Positions 50,286 through 62,569 of a stretch of 64,000 nucleotides of DNA are shown one piece after another. Numbering within the stretch: position 1 is the stretch's first letter; the number at the start of each line of letters is the position of its first letter. This DNA is from Sapria himalayana (taxonomy: Eukaryota > Streptophyta > Magnoliopsida > Malpighiales > Rafflesiaceae): contig JAREIK010003001.1 of the NCBI GenBank assembly GCA_029783825.1, positions 297,164-361,163 on the forward strand, given 5' to 3'. Position numbers and translations under genes: made by a program. The notes beneath the pieces are model-generated. The model saw nothing but the letters and a program-made list of their open reading frames with translations. It did not search any database and was not told the origin of the DNA.

Positions 50286-51079
50286 CTAAAAACAGTAATT
50301 AATTTCATTTAACAGCTGGTTGCATACTAGCAAACATTGAATCAACCTCATGTTTTACTTAAAAAGGACATGAAATAAAAAAGAAAACTATTGTTACCAG
50401 CGTTATCAATAAGATATTTTCGATGCATTTATTTAATATTTATTATTGACGCATTATAGACTACTACCACATATGAGTGTTCTTATATAAATTATGTTTA
50501 TACAAATTACACTACAACACACATAAATATCAAATTTCAATTATAATTAACAATAACAATATATATTTTCCTACATTTTTTTGAAATTATCATGGATGTC
50601 CAAATCAGCTTTTGAGCATTTTGACAATTTCAGTGGAATTGTTAATCATGTCATAAATCACATTATAAACCTCCACTCAACATTTTAGTACCCAAACTGA
50701 ATCTAAACATATAGCTAACTGTGGGTATTCATCATCATTGAAAGAGATCTTAATCTCAAAGACTTATTCACATATCTCAAATAATAAATAAGTATAACAA
50801 TATGAACTGCCAACTGATCAAGTATATCTAGAAAATAATTAATCATATTAATTTTATATGTTATATCTAATTTGATCATAGTTTAATAGTTAATCTTTCA
50901 TATAATTCTCATATAATTAATAGTATCAACTGAATAAATCATATTAAAAATAAAATCAATATCTAAATTAATAATGATATCTAGTAGAGCATAATCAAAA
51001 AAACTAACCTCCATAAAAATATTAGTCACATATTTCTTTTATGAAAAAATAATAATTATTGTATAATAGACTATTATAG

Positions 51080-51390
51080 CAAGGATACGAATACAGACAC
51101 AGGGATACGACATATGCAGAATACGGGGACACGATAAATTTTAAAAATCTAGGATATGAATACGACATGATAAAAAAAAATAAAAATAAAAATTATTTTC
51201 TTTATAAATATAATGTATTTTATAAAATAAAATAAAAATATTTTATTTTATTCTATTTTATAAAATACTATTTATAATTATCTTATTTTATAAAATAATA
51301 TTTTAAAATTATCTTATATTATAAAAATATATATTTTGTATTTTATAAAAAAAAAATATTTTATTTTAATTTAATTTATAAAATGAGCTT
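51080..51390. mobile_element. Truncated third copy of the CAAGGAAGCACGG family
   Basis: CAAGGATACGAATAC, then AGGGATACGACAT, AATACGGGGACACG, AAATCTAGGATA and the AT-rich arm in the same order as the reverse complement of 38986 leftward. The far end is missing. Confidence 0.7.
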
Positions 51391-52503
51391 GTTCTATACT
51401 AGGGAGGATGTGAAATATTATATCTCGAAACTAGACTTTAAGAAAGTTTTCCTTAAAAAAATTTGTCTCTTAAATTAACTTTATTAATATGTATTAACAG
51501 ATATGATAACTTTATGAGAACAAAATTATATTGTGAACCAACAAGTTCAAATATAATCAACAGATAACTTCATTATAAATGGTGATTTAGGTAGCAGTAT
51601 AAGTGAGAAAAAATAATATATTCAAATATATCTTTTGAACTCACATTATATCTGAACATTGAAAATAGATTTTGCTCAAAAAAGAATAATATTAGTACTC
51701 ACTAAAATTTTACTAAATTTTTGTGAAAAACATGACAACTGTCATTAGATACTATAGCATTTAAAGAGAACACTGTTCTAAGCCATAGATGTCAATTTAT
51801 CCTAACCTAGAGAAATATCAAAAAAATAAATAAGTATGCCCAAAATCTATGAAAGATAATAATCTACACAATCACTCATCTGAATTTAATATCTAAATGA
51901 GAATAAAATGAGAAAAGAAAATACAAGAGAGCACCCGATTGAATAGCTATAAATGATGCAAATTATATATTTTTATAAATATTATAGAATGATTTTTAAA
52001 ATAGGATTGTCCAAGTTTTCTTAATTATTTGTTTATAATTTCATTCAGCAACACCATTTTATTGAAGTATGTTATCTTAAAAAATATGTTATATAATCCT
52101 CCCTAATTTGGTAGGGAGACTAAGCGTCCATTCCTTAAATTATGAGTTCAATCACTCTAATGTGCTGTTGAAATGGGGATCTTACATACTCTGATTCTAG
52201 GTTTTCAAGGTCCATATATGAGTCAGGATAGTAAAGGTAAAATTTGAAAAAAATAAGAAATTAAAAAATATACATATATAAGATATGTACCTCATAGTGT
52301 TGAATTTATTCAACATTAATTATGATATATTGTCACTTTTTTTTATTATTTTTATTAAATTTAATTTTTATGATTTAATTAATTATCTGAAAAAAATAAG
52401 ATACATGATCTTTCACAATAAATATATCTCATAAATATCTTGAATAGGTATTAATAAAAATAATCAAATACATATAACTCAAATAATATTTCTACTAGGT
52501 CTT

Positions 52504-52506
<3 letters not shown>

Positions 52507-52537
<31 letters not shown>
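52507..52537 (+). repeat. (GT)n microsatellite
   Basis: Uninterrupted GT dinucleotide repeat of about 31 bp within the copia remnant. Confidence 0.95.
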
Positions 52538-52540
<3 letters not shown>

Positions 52541-52739
52541 CTAAGTTCTTACTCACATCTAACTAACATGCAAAATAAAAAATTTAGATATGAATTCTAA
52601 ATTAATGCATCTCACACTCTAAGATATAAATATAATTAAGATTAAGATAAAATATTTTTAGCATGATTAATTATGACTGACCAAGTGGAGAAAAAACAAA
52701 TTAAGAATCTAACCGACGCAAACATCTAAAAGAAAAATT

Positions 52740-53130
52740 TAAAGGTATCAAATGGGCAGTGCCAGGCCGGGCCGGCCCAATTTTAAACTGTCCAACCGAG
52801 CCGGGCCAAACACAGCATAGTACAGTAACCATGCTGATCCAAAGCGGGCCCGTGGCCCAAAAATCACCGCGTTCAGCCCAGTTCTAGTCGGATGTAACTC
52901 TAATTTAAAAAAAAATTTAGGGTTTCAAGTGTGTGTGACCACACCACCACGCATCTTCGCCCTTACGGGTCTCGGCGAGCCTCGTCTGTCGGGCATCAGC
53001 TCATATTGACCATGTTTGTTGCGTGGTCACGCGTGTAGTGCCCATGTGCCTGGCACGACATGACGGGCCAGGGCACGGCACTGTAGTGCCGTGCCAAGCC
53101 CAGGCCGGCCCAGCCCGAGTGACACTTCTA
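52740..53130. mobile_element. GC-rich hAT MITE, subfamily B
   Basis: Termini TAAAGGTATCAAATGGGC and CCCGAGTGACACTTCTA. The flanking 8-mers GAAAAATT and AAAAAACT match at 6 of 8. The interior shares GGTCTCGGCGAGCCTCG and TTGCGTGGTCACGCGTGT-type text with the MITE at 44631, in the same orientation. 391 bp, no transposase. Confidence 0.85.
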
Positions 53131-53551
53131 AAAAAACTTACTATAGAAAATAAGATATATAATTCATTTTGCTCAATTAAAAAAATAACTTATTCAAAAT
53201 GTTATGATAGTACAAATAAATAAGTAGAAATAAAAATATAATCAAAAATAAATTATCAAAAAAAAAAAAAACAATACATTGACAATTAACTAGGGGGATA
53301 ATCAAAATTAAATATGACAGTGTGAAAAAAAAAATCAAACAAAATAATATCATATTCAATGGCATTAGAGGATTTTTCATTGGCCAAAAGAACATTTTGA
53401 TAACAAAAAAAAAAGATTATAAATAAGAAATGATTACCAGTAACGTGAATGTTAGTTCATGTATAGATAATTTAAAATCTGATTTATGAATATAAGTGAT
53501 ACAATAAATAATACTTGTAGAAAGTATTATAAATTGTTGTAGCCAAACCTG

Positions 53552-53752
53552 ATTTCCAGTTGGCCACAATGCGTTGAAACTAAAACTAGGGTTGTTGGTT
53601 AGGCACGAAGCTGAATAAGGAAAGCTCTGATTTCTAAAAAGATTATGACCAGAAGTGCCATTGTCAGGGTGGATGCCTTGTGTAGGTATGGAAGGAATGT
53701 TAGCAGCGGACACTTCGAGAAGGACAATATAGAGTAAGCTTATTTGCAGCTA
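53552..53752 (-). pseudogene. Exon-like fragment of unknown protein
   Basis: The minus strand reads an uninterrupted peptide starting LQISLLYIVLLEVSAANIPS and ending SFSFNALWPTGNQ. It is bounded by a plausible acceptor (GCTCTTGTAG|CTG) and a donor-like CAG|GTTTGG. Base composition is more gene-like than the surroundings. I do not recognise the protein. It could be an exon of an unrelated gene, a transposon-captured gene fragment, or chance. It does not resemble any part of plant PEX5 that I know. Confidence 0.35.
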
Positions 53753-53884
53753 CAAGAGCAATTAAAGGCTGGTGGTGACCCGAATGCAATCCAAAAAAGA
53801 TTTAACATCAGCTCCATTTATGAAAATTTCCAGAAACTTAGTCAGGGTCAAATATGATCAAGAGAAACACGTACAGTTCATCTA

Positions 53885-54098
53885 TCTCTATTGGAATGCC
53901 ACCAAACAGGAAAGCGGGGGAGTTCATCTGGCCCTAAGCCAAACCACAAACTCATTAGCCCAACAGCCTCAATTGTAAATGCCTTCCTCTTTTGCTCTAA
54001 TCGTTTATCTGACTTCTCAACAACACCTCTTTCCCCATGAATTACTTTATCATCATGATTTTCACTGTTGTCTTCTGATACTTTATCTGTCCTTACTA
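53885..54098 (-). pseudogene. Second exon-like fragment
   Basis: The minus strand is open from VRTDKVSEDNSENHDDKVIH through GERGVVEKSDKRLEQKRKAF and TIEAVGLMSLWFGLGPDELP to a stop after WWHSNRDR. The hydrophilic start and charged KSDKRLEQKRK stretch look coding, and the sequence is of normal complexity. No family is recognised. A diverged copy of part of it (GTCAGATAAAC and CAATTGAGGCT words) lies at 54310-54400. Confidence 0.35.
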
Positions 54099-54419
54099 CA
54101 AGAAGATTTCACGTTCAAAAAAAAAACTTTTGGGCATTAAATTGTTTCAAAATATGTACAGCACGTTTTTTTATCCTATCAGGGCTCAACAGATTTATAA
54201 CTCAAAATTAACCCATCAGAATCAAAACATATGGAAGAATCTAAATGTGATTTATCAGCCAAGAAAAATACAAAACTCCAGAGTATTACAGTTTCCCTTT
54301 TGTAGTTCCCAGAAATCCTTAAATGTTTATCTGACCTCCCAACAAGTGCTTCCTGCAATTCCAAGCCTCAATTGCATGCTTTCCCAAGAATCAACTTGAG
54401 CAAGAGGTATCGGAGTTGA

Positions 54420-56060
54420 TTTATTTAAAGAAATACTTTTGGATCCCTGCCTTCAATATATGGAATTTTCATTTCCATTATTTGGGCATTTTTAATGCAC
54501 AAAGAGAAGTTTGCTCATTCGCAGACAAATAGGCAACACATTTTGAATCATTCTAAATCTATTGAAATATTAAATATTAAACAAGATCAATATATTTCAT
54601 CTGCTCAAAATACTAGAAAGCCAGAAATGCATCGAACTACATTCCTATCATAATAAAACATTATTAGTATCTTAAATGAAAGACTGAGCTCCTCTAAGAA
54701 ATTTTAATTCACTGGCGCTCACAAATAACATAATCATAATCATAAATTCTAACTCTATAAAAGATCTAAAAATAATGATCAAATCTGATAGTTGATCTCA
54801 ACTTTATAATCACTTAAGCCTAGTTAGAATCTAAGCATGCCTCGACCTGATTATGCTACTAATCTCTGAATAAAATCTCATGTTATGAAATACTCTTCAC
54901 AGACCTAAGAACCTTAAGATATTGGCCCATATGAGCTAATAAAAGTAAACATAAAAACAACTAATTATATTAATAACATAAGTAATATCTAGTCTGATCA
55001 TTATTAGATAGTTCAGAAAGTCTGGACAATAAGCCCATATAGTAAAACATTTTGGTGGGCATACACCTCAAACGCCCATAATTTTATTAATTCAATGGCA
55101 ATCTAGATCAAGTCAAGTTCAATCTTATGCTGATCTAACCAGAATAAATAAATTTAAAAAAAATAATTTTTTTTTAAATAAGAATGTTCCACCATAGTGC
55201 CACTTCAATGAAAGTACCAATAAATAGCTATTAAATCATTGGAGTAACTATTGGGCCATGGCCACGTACCATAAGCCAAAGTGACATGGCTAGTAGCATG
55301 GCATGCACGCTCACACACATGATACGTAAAATTTAACTTCAACTATCTTGGACAAGATCCAACAGACAGAAAGATACAATTCATTTAAAACATTACAAAT
55401 TATAATTTTTAAGCTTTAAAAGATTCTATAAATAGTTTTTAGTGTTTTAAATTTCTCACGTCAAACTTTCACTTCTCATCTCTTGTATTGTAATTCTCTT
55501 TATCTATCTAACTTTAAACTTTTAAAATTTTTTTTTTTATATTTAGAATATATTATTTTTATAAATAATTATAATTTATCCTTAACAACATAAAACATTT
55601 GAATTTGAGAATTATGATCCACGCCCATGATATTTGCAATAGTCGACAACAAGCCTATAAACCCACAAAACACATGACTACTCTTTAATTTTTTTTTTGT
55701 TTTAAATAATAAATAAAATTAAAAAATTCACATCTACAACACTTTAAAAAATTAATAATTTCAACTAGTAGTTATCATAAAAGTTAAATTAATATTATAC
55801 ATAAATTTGATTTGGATAAAGATAATCTGACCATAATGTCCAAAAATAATTTATCTACCAATCATAGGCAGGCTCAGATATCTAAAAAAAAACTAAATTA
55901 CAAAAATGAACAAGTCAAGTTTAAAATTATTTTAACGTGGTTAAAAAAAAAAAGAATAGCCTAATTTTGGTATTATTAAAAAATTTATAACTATAAAACT
56001 AGTATACAATTTGCACCTTTTAAGATAAGTAAAATAATACTCTAGAAAATATGATAGATT
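54420..56060. other. Intronic DNA, no gene
   Basis: AT-rich. A weakly GC-derived patch at 55240-55325 (GGGCCATGGCCACGTACCAT) may be the last trace of an hAT end. Nothing else is recognised. Confidence 0.4.
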
Positions 56061-56416
56061 TAGAGGTGTCAAACAGGCCGGCCCAGCACGGCACGGCCCG
56101 TTTTTCACGTGCCCAGCCGTGCTGCCGTGCCGTGCCGGCCCGCTCGGGCACGGGCGCACGGCAAGGCAGGGCAGGCGGGGCGGGTCTGTTTGGACCCGAC
56201 CCGCGGTCTTTTTACCGGGGGCGGGGCCCGGTTGGGTCACGAGTCACGACTCAGGCACGCGGGCCGACGTGCCGTGCCAAGGCACGAGTCGTGCCGTGCC
56301 GGGCACGGCCCGGCACGTGGTTTGTGCGGCCGGGCCCCGGCACGGGCCCCAGCACGTGCCGAACCGTGCCGTGCCTCGTGCCGGGCCGGGCCGGCCCGGC
56401 CCGTTTGACACCTCTA
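56061..56416. mobile_element. Young GC-rich hAT MITE (subfamily A)
   Basis: Termini TAGAGGTGTCAAACAGGCCG and GGCCCGTTTGACACCTCTA. The exact 8-bp duplication GATAGATT lies at 56053-56060 and 56417-56424. 356 bp, extremely CpG-rich. The interior GGGTCTGTTTGGACCCGACC and ACCCGCGGTCTTTTTACCGG matches 13956-14468 in reverse orientation. Long open frames in three phases across it reflect the lack of AT-rich stop codons, not genes. Confidence 0.95.
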
Positions 56417-56619
56417 GATAGATTAGATTCTAATCAAATTTATATTTGTAATATAAGGTTATTATATTTGAATCAATTTCAATGATCATTTTTATTTATT
56501 ATCATTAGTTTGCTAAAAAATACATTGAAAGATTGATTGCTAGTATATATCTTCTATTTCAAATTGTAAAAAAAAAATAAGACAAGAATATTATACAAAA
56601 AAAATACATTCGAGGATAA

Positions 56620-56812
56620 TAAGTTCTGATATATCCACTGATATATTTCCGAAATATTCATAGATTCTAAGTATCGATATATCCATCAAAACCGATATAT
56701 CTATTATTTATTGATGTTCATATACAAAAATATACCGATATATCTTCGATATATCTGTAAAATCCAAGTACCGATATATCCGTAGAAACCGATATTTTAA
56801 TCCTTGAAAACA
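56620..56812. repeat. Degenerate GATATATC repeat block
   Basis: At least seven CGATATATC-like words, with two larger units: GATTCTAAGTATCGATATAT and AAATCCAAGTACCGATATAT, each followed by ATC(C)...AAACCGATAT. The block ends AATCCTTGAAAAC. The end of the AT desert near 13000 is similar. It is possibly one terminus of an unidentified DNA transposon. Confidence 0.55.
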
Positions 56813-57129
56813 TACAATCAATTTATCCTTGAATCCCTAAGTTGACATGCATGACAAAAATTATATAAATTTTATAAATAATTAATAAATTTATAACATA
56901 CATTAGACCGATATCAATAACGTCTAATATACAAACTAAAAATAATGACATTCTTTTTATTTGTGTCACTAAATATACGTCAATTCTAGTTAGAGACTAA
57001 ATAAAATAATATTAGAATTTTAATAATATCATTCATGCTTATGAAATCTTTTACATATATGAAAAAATTTATAATATACCATTTGATATACAATAAAATA
57101 TGAAATACAATAAAATTATATAAAAGCTT

Positions 57130-60000
57130 TGACATATATGAAAAATTTGACATACATCAATTTTAATAATATTAGAATTTTAATAATTTTTTAAAAAATA
57201 TGAAATACAATAAAATTTATAATATACTATTTGATAATGTTTTAAATAATAATATAACTATAAATATATTCATAAGTTCCACCAAGGATGATCATATAGA
57301 TAAAATTTTTCATATTAAATATATATGTTAAATAATAAACCTAATAGCACAAGCAAACTTCAAAATTATCCCAATAACATTTGAACAAATTAAAAATATA
57401 TTAAACTATATTAAAATAACTAGCAAATCATGTAAACATTCTAATTTATATAAATTAGTTAGCTAAAGAAAATTTTTACTAAATATTATACATCATTAGG
57501 ATTCAATATATATGATATTTAATTCATGTATTAGTTATCAACATATTATATTGAACTTCATTAATAATAAAATTGATAAAATAATAATTAATTAATTAAA
57601 TTGGAAAATACTTTTTTTTTATTTTATTAATTATTTTATGATATGAAAACTTATTATTCATCTGTATAAATTCTTATATTTTAAGTACATAAGCAATATA
57701 AATAGTATCTTTATCTAATATATATATATATATTAGAAAAATTAGAATATCATTTCATATTTTTATTACTTAGATACCTATTTTGATACTAGGATTACGA
57801 TCAAAAAAATAAAAAAAATATAGTAAAATATACATCTAATTATATTAACCGACCCAATGAACACGAACATACAATTTATGAATAATTAAAAAAATTATTT
57901 AAATATTCCAAAATTTAATATAATAAATTTAGCGAACCTCTAAGTATAAAAATTTATATCATATTTAAAAATAATGATTTGTTGCCATTTAGTTAGTGAG
58001 GGTAAGCATCAGAGTGATCTATTGAATAGGTAACAAATATCAAGATACTTAGATAATTAATATATTTTATCCAAGAGTGATATAAAAAACTTAAACATAT
58101 TGAGATTGTAAAAATTTTACGAATTAAGATTTTCTGGGTTATTTAAAATAATATATAATCTACTAATCAATCTAATACCTAATATAAAATTAAAGTTATT
58201 TTTATACACTTATAAACATCATTTAAATAGTATGAATCTTTAAGATATAATAAAATTTATATCCTAGTTAAATAATTGAGAATATGCAAGAATGAATCTT
58301 CATGATAAAACTCAAAGATTATAATAAATATTAATAATAATTAATATGATAAAACTGAGTTACAAAGATCAGAACAATTCAAAGTGAAATATGATGATCA
58401 TGATCCATATCCATTAATTTTTAACTCTTTACGATTTTACCATTTGCCATGTATTTTATTTTTTTTTTAAAAAAATTATTGTATAATCAGATTTTATTTT
58501 GAATATATAGTGTATATGTTTATCATTTATGTCATTATGTATTCCTGCATATTCAATATTTTAATTTACATTACAATTTTAAATTACAAAATTCTTTTAA
58601 TGTTTTATAATCATTTTTCATAATTTCAACATACATTATGTTATTTTCTTTAATGTATTGTAAAAAAAATAAAAAAAAATTAATGAATTAAATTCAAAGT
58701 ATAATTTAAAAAAAAAAGTAATATAATTTTTTTATGATCATATTTGATTATATACACTTTAACATTGTATATTGCATTTAAATACATATAAAACATGAGT
58801 AGTGTCATTAACTAAGATAGAAAACACTCATATTTTAGTATTATAAATAATTGAAATAGAAAAAACATATTTAAAATATTAGACTACAATTTCATCTATT
58901 TACTAATTAGTTATCTGTATGGATCTTAGGGTTAATATTGAAAATTAAAATGTAGGATTTTCTTTTTTAAAATTCATTATAATTTTTTAAAATATGAATC
59001 TTAGGGTTATATATTAGAAAGAAAATTAAAATGTATGATTTTCTTTATTTAAATTCATTACAATTTTTTATAATATGACGAATATATTTTTGTTTATATA
59101 CAATTTAATATCGTACCCCATATTTAAATATGAAATACTTGTAGTGTCATTAACTAAGAAAACATTTATATTTTAAGTATTATGATTCCCAAAATAGGAA
59201 AAAAAATATTTAAAAAATTAGACAACACTTTCATCTATTTACTATTTAGATGTATGTGTGGATCTTAGGATTGATATTATAAATAATAAAAAACTTATTT
59301 AAGTATTATCATATTCGAAGATGATAACTTTTAAATTATGTTAGTGATAAAAAAATAAGATAATCCATTGAATATATTTGAGTTATCGAGATACTTATAT
59401 ACTAATTACTATTTAATCTTATTTTAAATTAATATAATTAAGTTAAACATATTAAGTCGGTACAAATCATATGAATCACATTTTATCATATTTAAAATGG
59501 GAAGTAATATATCACACTTGTGTCTAGTATAACACAAGAGTTTATTTTTTTTATAATTATGAATATTATTTCAGATAGGACAAGACTACACTCAAATATT
59601 AGTAAAGCTCTATCATGCTGAAAAAAGTAAAAATATACAAATGTCAATTTTAGAAATAAAACAAAAAAACTAAAACTAAATGTAGATAATAATTTATACT
59701 ATGAAACTTTGAGTTATAAAGATCAAACTAGTCAGAGTGACAACATTTGTGATCCAGATGCTTAAATTTTTATCTTTTTATAGTTTTATCATTTACCATA
59801 ATTTTTTAAAATAAAAAATTATGGTGGTATTAGATTTTATTTTATGAGACATAATGTATATGTATATCATTTATGTTATTATATATTTATACTTATGCAA
59901 TAATTCTCTAACATATTTTAATTTAAATTCCAATTTTTAATTATAGAATTTTTTTAATGTATTTCAATCTTTTTTTTATTTTATAATTTCAAATTTGATA
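57130..60000 (+). mobile_element. Decayed hAT copy with internal duplications
   Basis: The plus strand at 57230-57560 reads hAT text: NNNITINIFISSTKDDHIDK, IFHIKYIC*IINLIAQ, then DSIYMIFNSCISYQHIILNF, with many stops. Downstream, blocks at 57650-58640 and 59060-60000 are diverged copies of each other. A shorter third copy lies at 58740-58970. The copy may extend to the GC-derived block ending near 61110. Confidence 0.6.
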
Positions 60001-60700
60001 TACAATAGGTATATAAATATAAAGCACATGTATACATTGTGTATATATGAATATACACAATACATATATGTGTATATACAATGTCTATTAATATATACAT
60101 AGTGTATATACTTATTGTATATTTGTTCTATAAACAGTGGTAATATATATATATATATAGTATATTTTTTGTGTATATACAATGTGTATACTTAATGAAT
60201 ATACAAATTGTATATATGTAACATTCTATATACAAAGTGTATATATGAATACACACCATATATTTATGTGTATATGTACATGTATACATACCATTTGTTA
60301 TACATAGTACATATATGTATAAGCAATGTGTATATACGTACATACATTCTGAATAAATGTATACACACATTATATTTCAGTGAATATACATTGTGTATAC
60401 ATATAGTCAGTTTATGTATATATGTTACAATGGATATATGGTACATTCTATATTCATTGTGTATATACTATGTATTAATGTATCTACATAGTATATTTTT
60501 ATGTAAATACATTGTGTACACAATATACACAATGTATATACTTAGTATAAATACAAATTGTATATACATAACATTATAGATATTATGTATATATGAATAT
60601 ATATTTTATACCATGTATATTACATATACAATAAATATATTATCTGTATATACAGATACACATACACAACAATTAAACGAATATACATTATATATAATAT
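60000..60700. repeat. Degenerate TGTATATAC minisatellite-like region
   Basis: Dense irregular repeats of words such as GTATATACAATGTGTATATA and TATGAATATACAC. The near-palindromic units keep frames open on both strands (59976-60182, 60128-60370, 60208-60579), so these frames are artefacts. No constant period is obvious by eye. Confidence 0.8.
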
Positions 60701-60714
60701 ATTGATATTATGCA

Positions 60715-61112
60715 GCTGAAACACCCAACACCTGCCACATGCCACCTGCACACATTGCCCACAGGCCACATTACAGCCCATAGTAATCCAAGGCCAAGGC
60801 CATAAGGCAAAAGATCAGTCATCAGTCCGGTGCCCTAGCTCGGTCATGCTAAGCTTGCCTAGTTCAGATCCAGTTCCAGGCTAGCTTAGGTTAGGCACAA
60901 ACAAGGCCAAGCAGGAAATGTGCATAACAGCAGGATCATGCATGTCTTTTTTTTTTTGGAATTACTCGAAACCCAGCATGTCAAGCAGTATCCAATTTGA
61001 AAACAGGCATGTGTTCCATGCTGGGCCACCCATTTTTTCTGCTATACCAGTTAGGCATAATAGCACAGATAGGCAACCCAAAAAAATAATCATGTTTCGG
61101 CCCATTTGCTAC
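60715..61112. mobile_element. GC-derived hAT end fragment
   Basis: CCACATGCCACCTGCACACA, GGCCAAGGCCATAAGG, AGCTCGGTCATGCTAAGCTT and a final CGGCCCATTTGCTACATG resemble a decayed right subterminal region of the TAGAGGTGTCAA family. The open frames here are not trusted. Confidence 0.45.
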
Positions 61113-61239
61113 ATGTATATCAAATATCCACATACAATATGTGAAAGTAATTGTATGACCCACAGATCAAGTATAACCATCAATGGCATTAAAATAAAAA
61201 AAAACATACAAAAAAAAAAAACTATAATATTATCATCTC

Positions 61240-62569
61240 AAGTGGGACATAAATATTAAGCATATCAAACTTGAAGCTGATGACTTTTGAAAACTATCAC
61301 AAATATATTCACTGACAACTTTGATGTCTAGATATATATTCTAGCAATAATCTTATTAGAAATATTTTCCCTATTAAAAAAAAATATTCTATTTATATGA
61401 ACTTTATTCACTTCTGAAGCATGAAATTATAAAACTAAATATTTCATTATCAGACTGTCACAATAGAAAATAATTGGATATAACTTAAGACAATGCATGC
61501 ATGACCTCATCGAACAAATAATATATCTAGAATATCTCACAAAGAACTTTCAACATTATTATTAACTTTGTCTCTACATTAGAATTTGAAACAACTATAT
61601 GTTTCTTACTTTTCAAAAAAACAAGATTACCACGAATAAAAAATACAAAATTATATCAATGACTTCCTATTATTACATGTTAGATCCGACTTGAATCTAA
61701 ATATCAAACTAATAATAAGTGTTCATGTTCCTTAAAAAGATCTAAAGTAATTGACTTCTTCACATATCTCAACATGCGATGGCCTGTATAAAATACATCT
61801 TGAGAAAAAATTTTATGAAATTATAAACAATATTAACCTCATATGTTACATATATTTTAGTCATTGAAATATTATTAATCTTCAATACGATTCTTTAATA
61901 AATATAAGAGTATACTATTATCAACATGATAATCCAATCGGCAAAAGAGAATTAATGAATTAATCTAATGACATAAATTCAATCCTATGAATGTTGGATA
62001 AGTTTTTCTAGAGTATTTATCAAATCACTTATCAAATGGTTAAGATGGAAGATGTAAAATTAAAAGTTAATACTAAAATCAATAAAAATATCTGCTAAAG
62101 TATAACATAAAAAACTAACTTTTGAAAGAATATTAAAAATATACATTTTTTGATAAGATGATATTACTCATAAAATAAATCTTTATAACAAAAAAAATAT
62201 ATAAATCTGTCAAAACTCTTCTTCTAAAACTTTGCCTGAAGATACTCTTTGTTTTGAGTAAATTACAACTCATCGTCTCTTATTATTAGGATGTTATCTA
62301 TATATATAATCAACAAAATTACTAAATTATCGAGCTCTTTTATAAAAATAAAAAAAGATCTAAAATATATAATTATAATCCAAACAAGATAACTATCTAT
62401 AAAAAATATTAAAATATATTCTCAAATGATTGCTTTCAAGTCATACAATATTTTTTTAACCTACAAAATATATATAATTGTGTTGTTCAAGACCTGGGTG
62501 AATTCTTCATATATATATTCTCATCAAAGTCACCATAAACAAATACATACTTTACGTCTAAGTAGCATA
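61240..62569 (-). mobile_element. Ty1-copia reverse transcriptase remnant
   Basis: The minus strand from 62565 reads LDVKYVFVYGDFDENIYMKN, then YIFCRLKKYCMT*KQS. This matches copia RT (LDVKNAFLHGDLEEEVYM...VCRLKKALYGLKQSPRAW). Frames further left are heavily broken. It is truncated on the right by the hAT insertion at 62570. Confidence 0.8.

Larger units (their letters stand above)
50440..52730 (-). mobile_element. Ty1-copia pol remnant
   Basis: The minus strand carries a degraded integrase C-terminal motif near 52080-52040 (reading ...F*NGVAE*N, compare TPQQNGVAERKN). Antisense RT/RNase H-type text parallels 38990-40770 elsewhere. It is interrupted by a fragment of the CAAGGAAGCACGG family at 51080-51390. 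Confidence 0.5.

Noticed and set aside
49949..50308. A stand-alone small gene starting at MKLITVF
   Set aside because: The N-terminal residues and the last ones after DDLQ are intronic; splice sites and homology show an internal PEX5 exon.
53417..53713. An upstream PEX5 exon
   Set aside because: The peptide does not resemble the WADEF/WVNEF-rich N-terminal half of plant PEX5; kept only as an unidentified fragment.
56051..56485. Overlapping open frames of about 100-144 codons in three phases
   Set aside because: They lie within a GC-rich MITE where stop codons are rare; the peptides are compositional (R, P, A, G repeats) with no domain.
59976..60579. Tyrosine/isoleucine/cysteine-rich open frames on both strands
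   Set aside because: They arise from near-palindromic GTATATAC repeats and are not coding.
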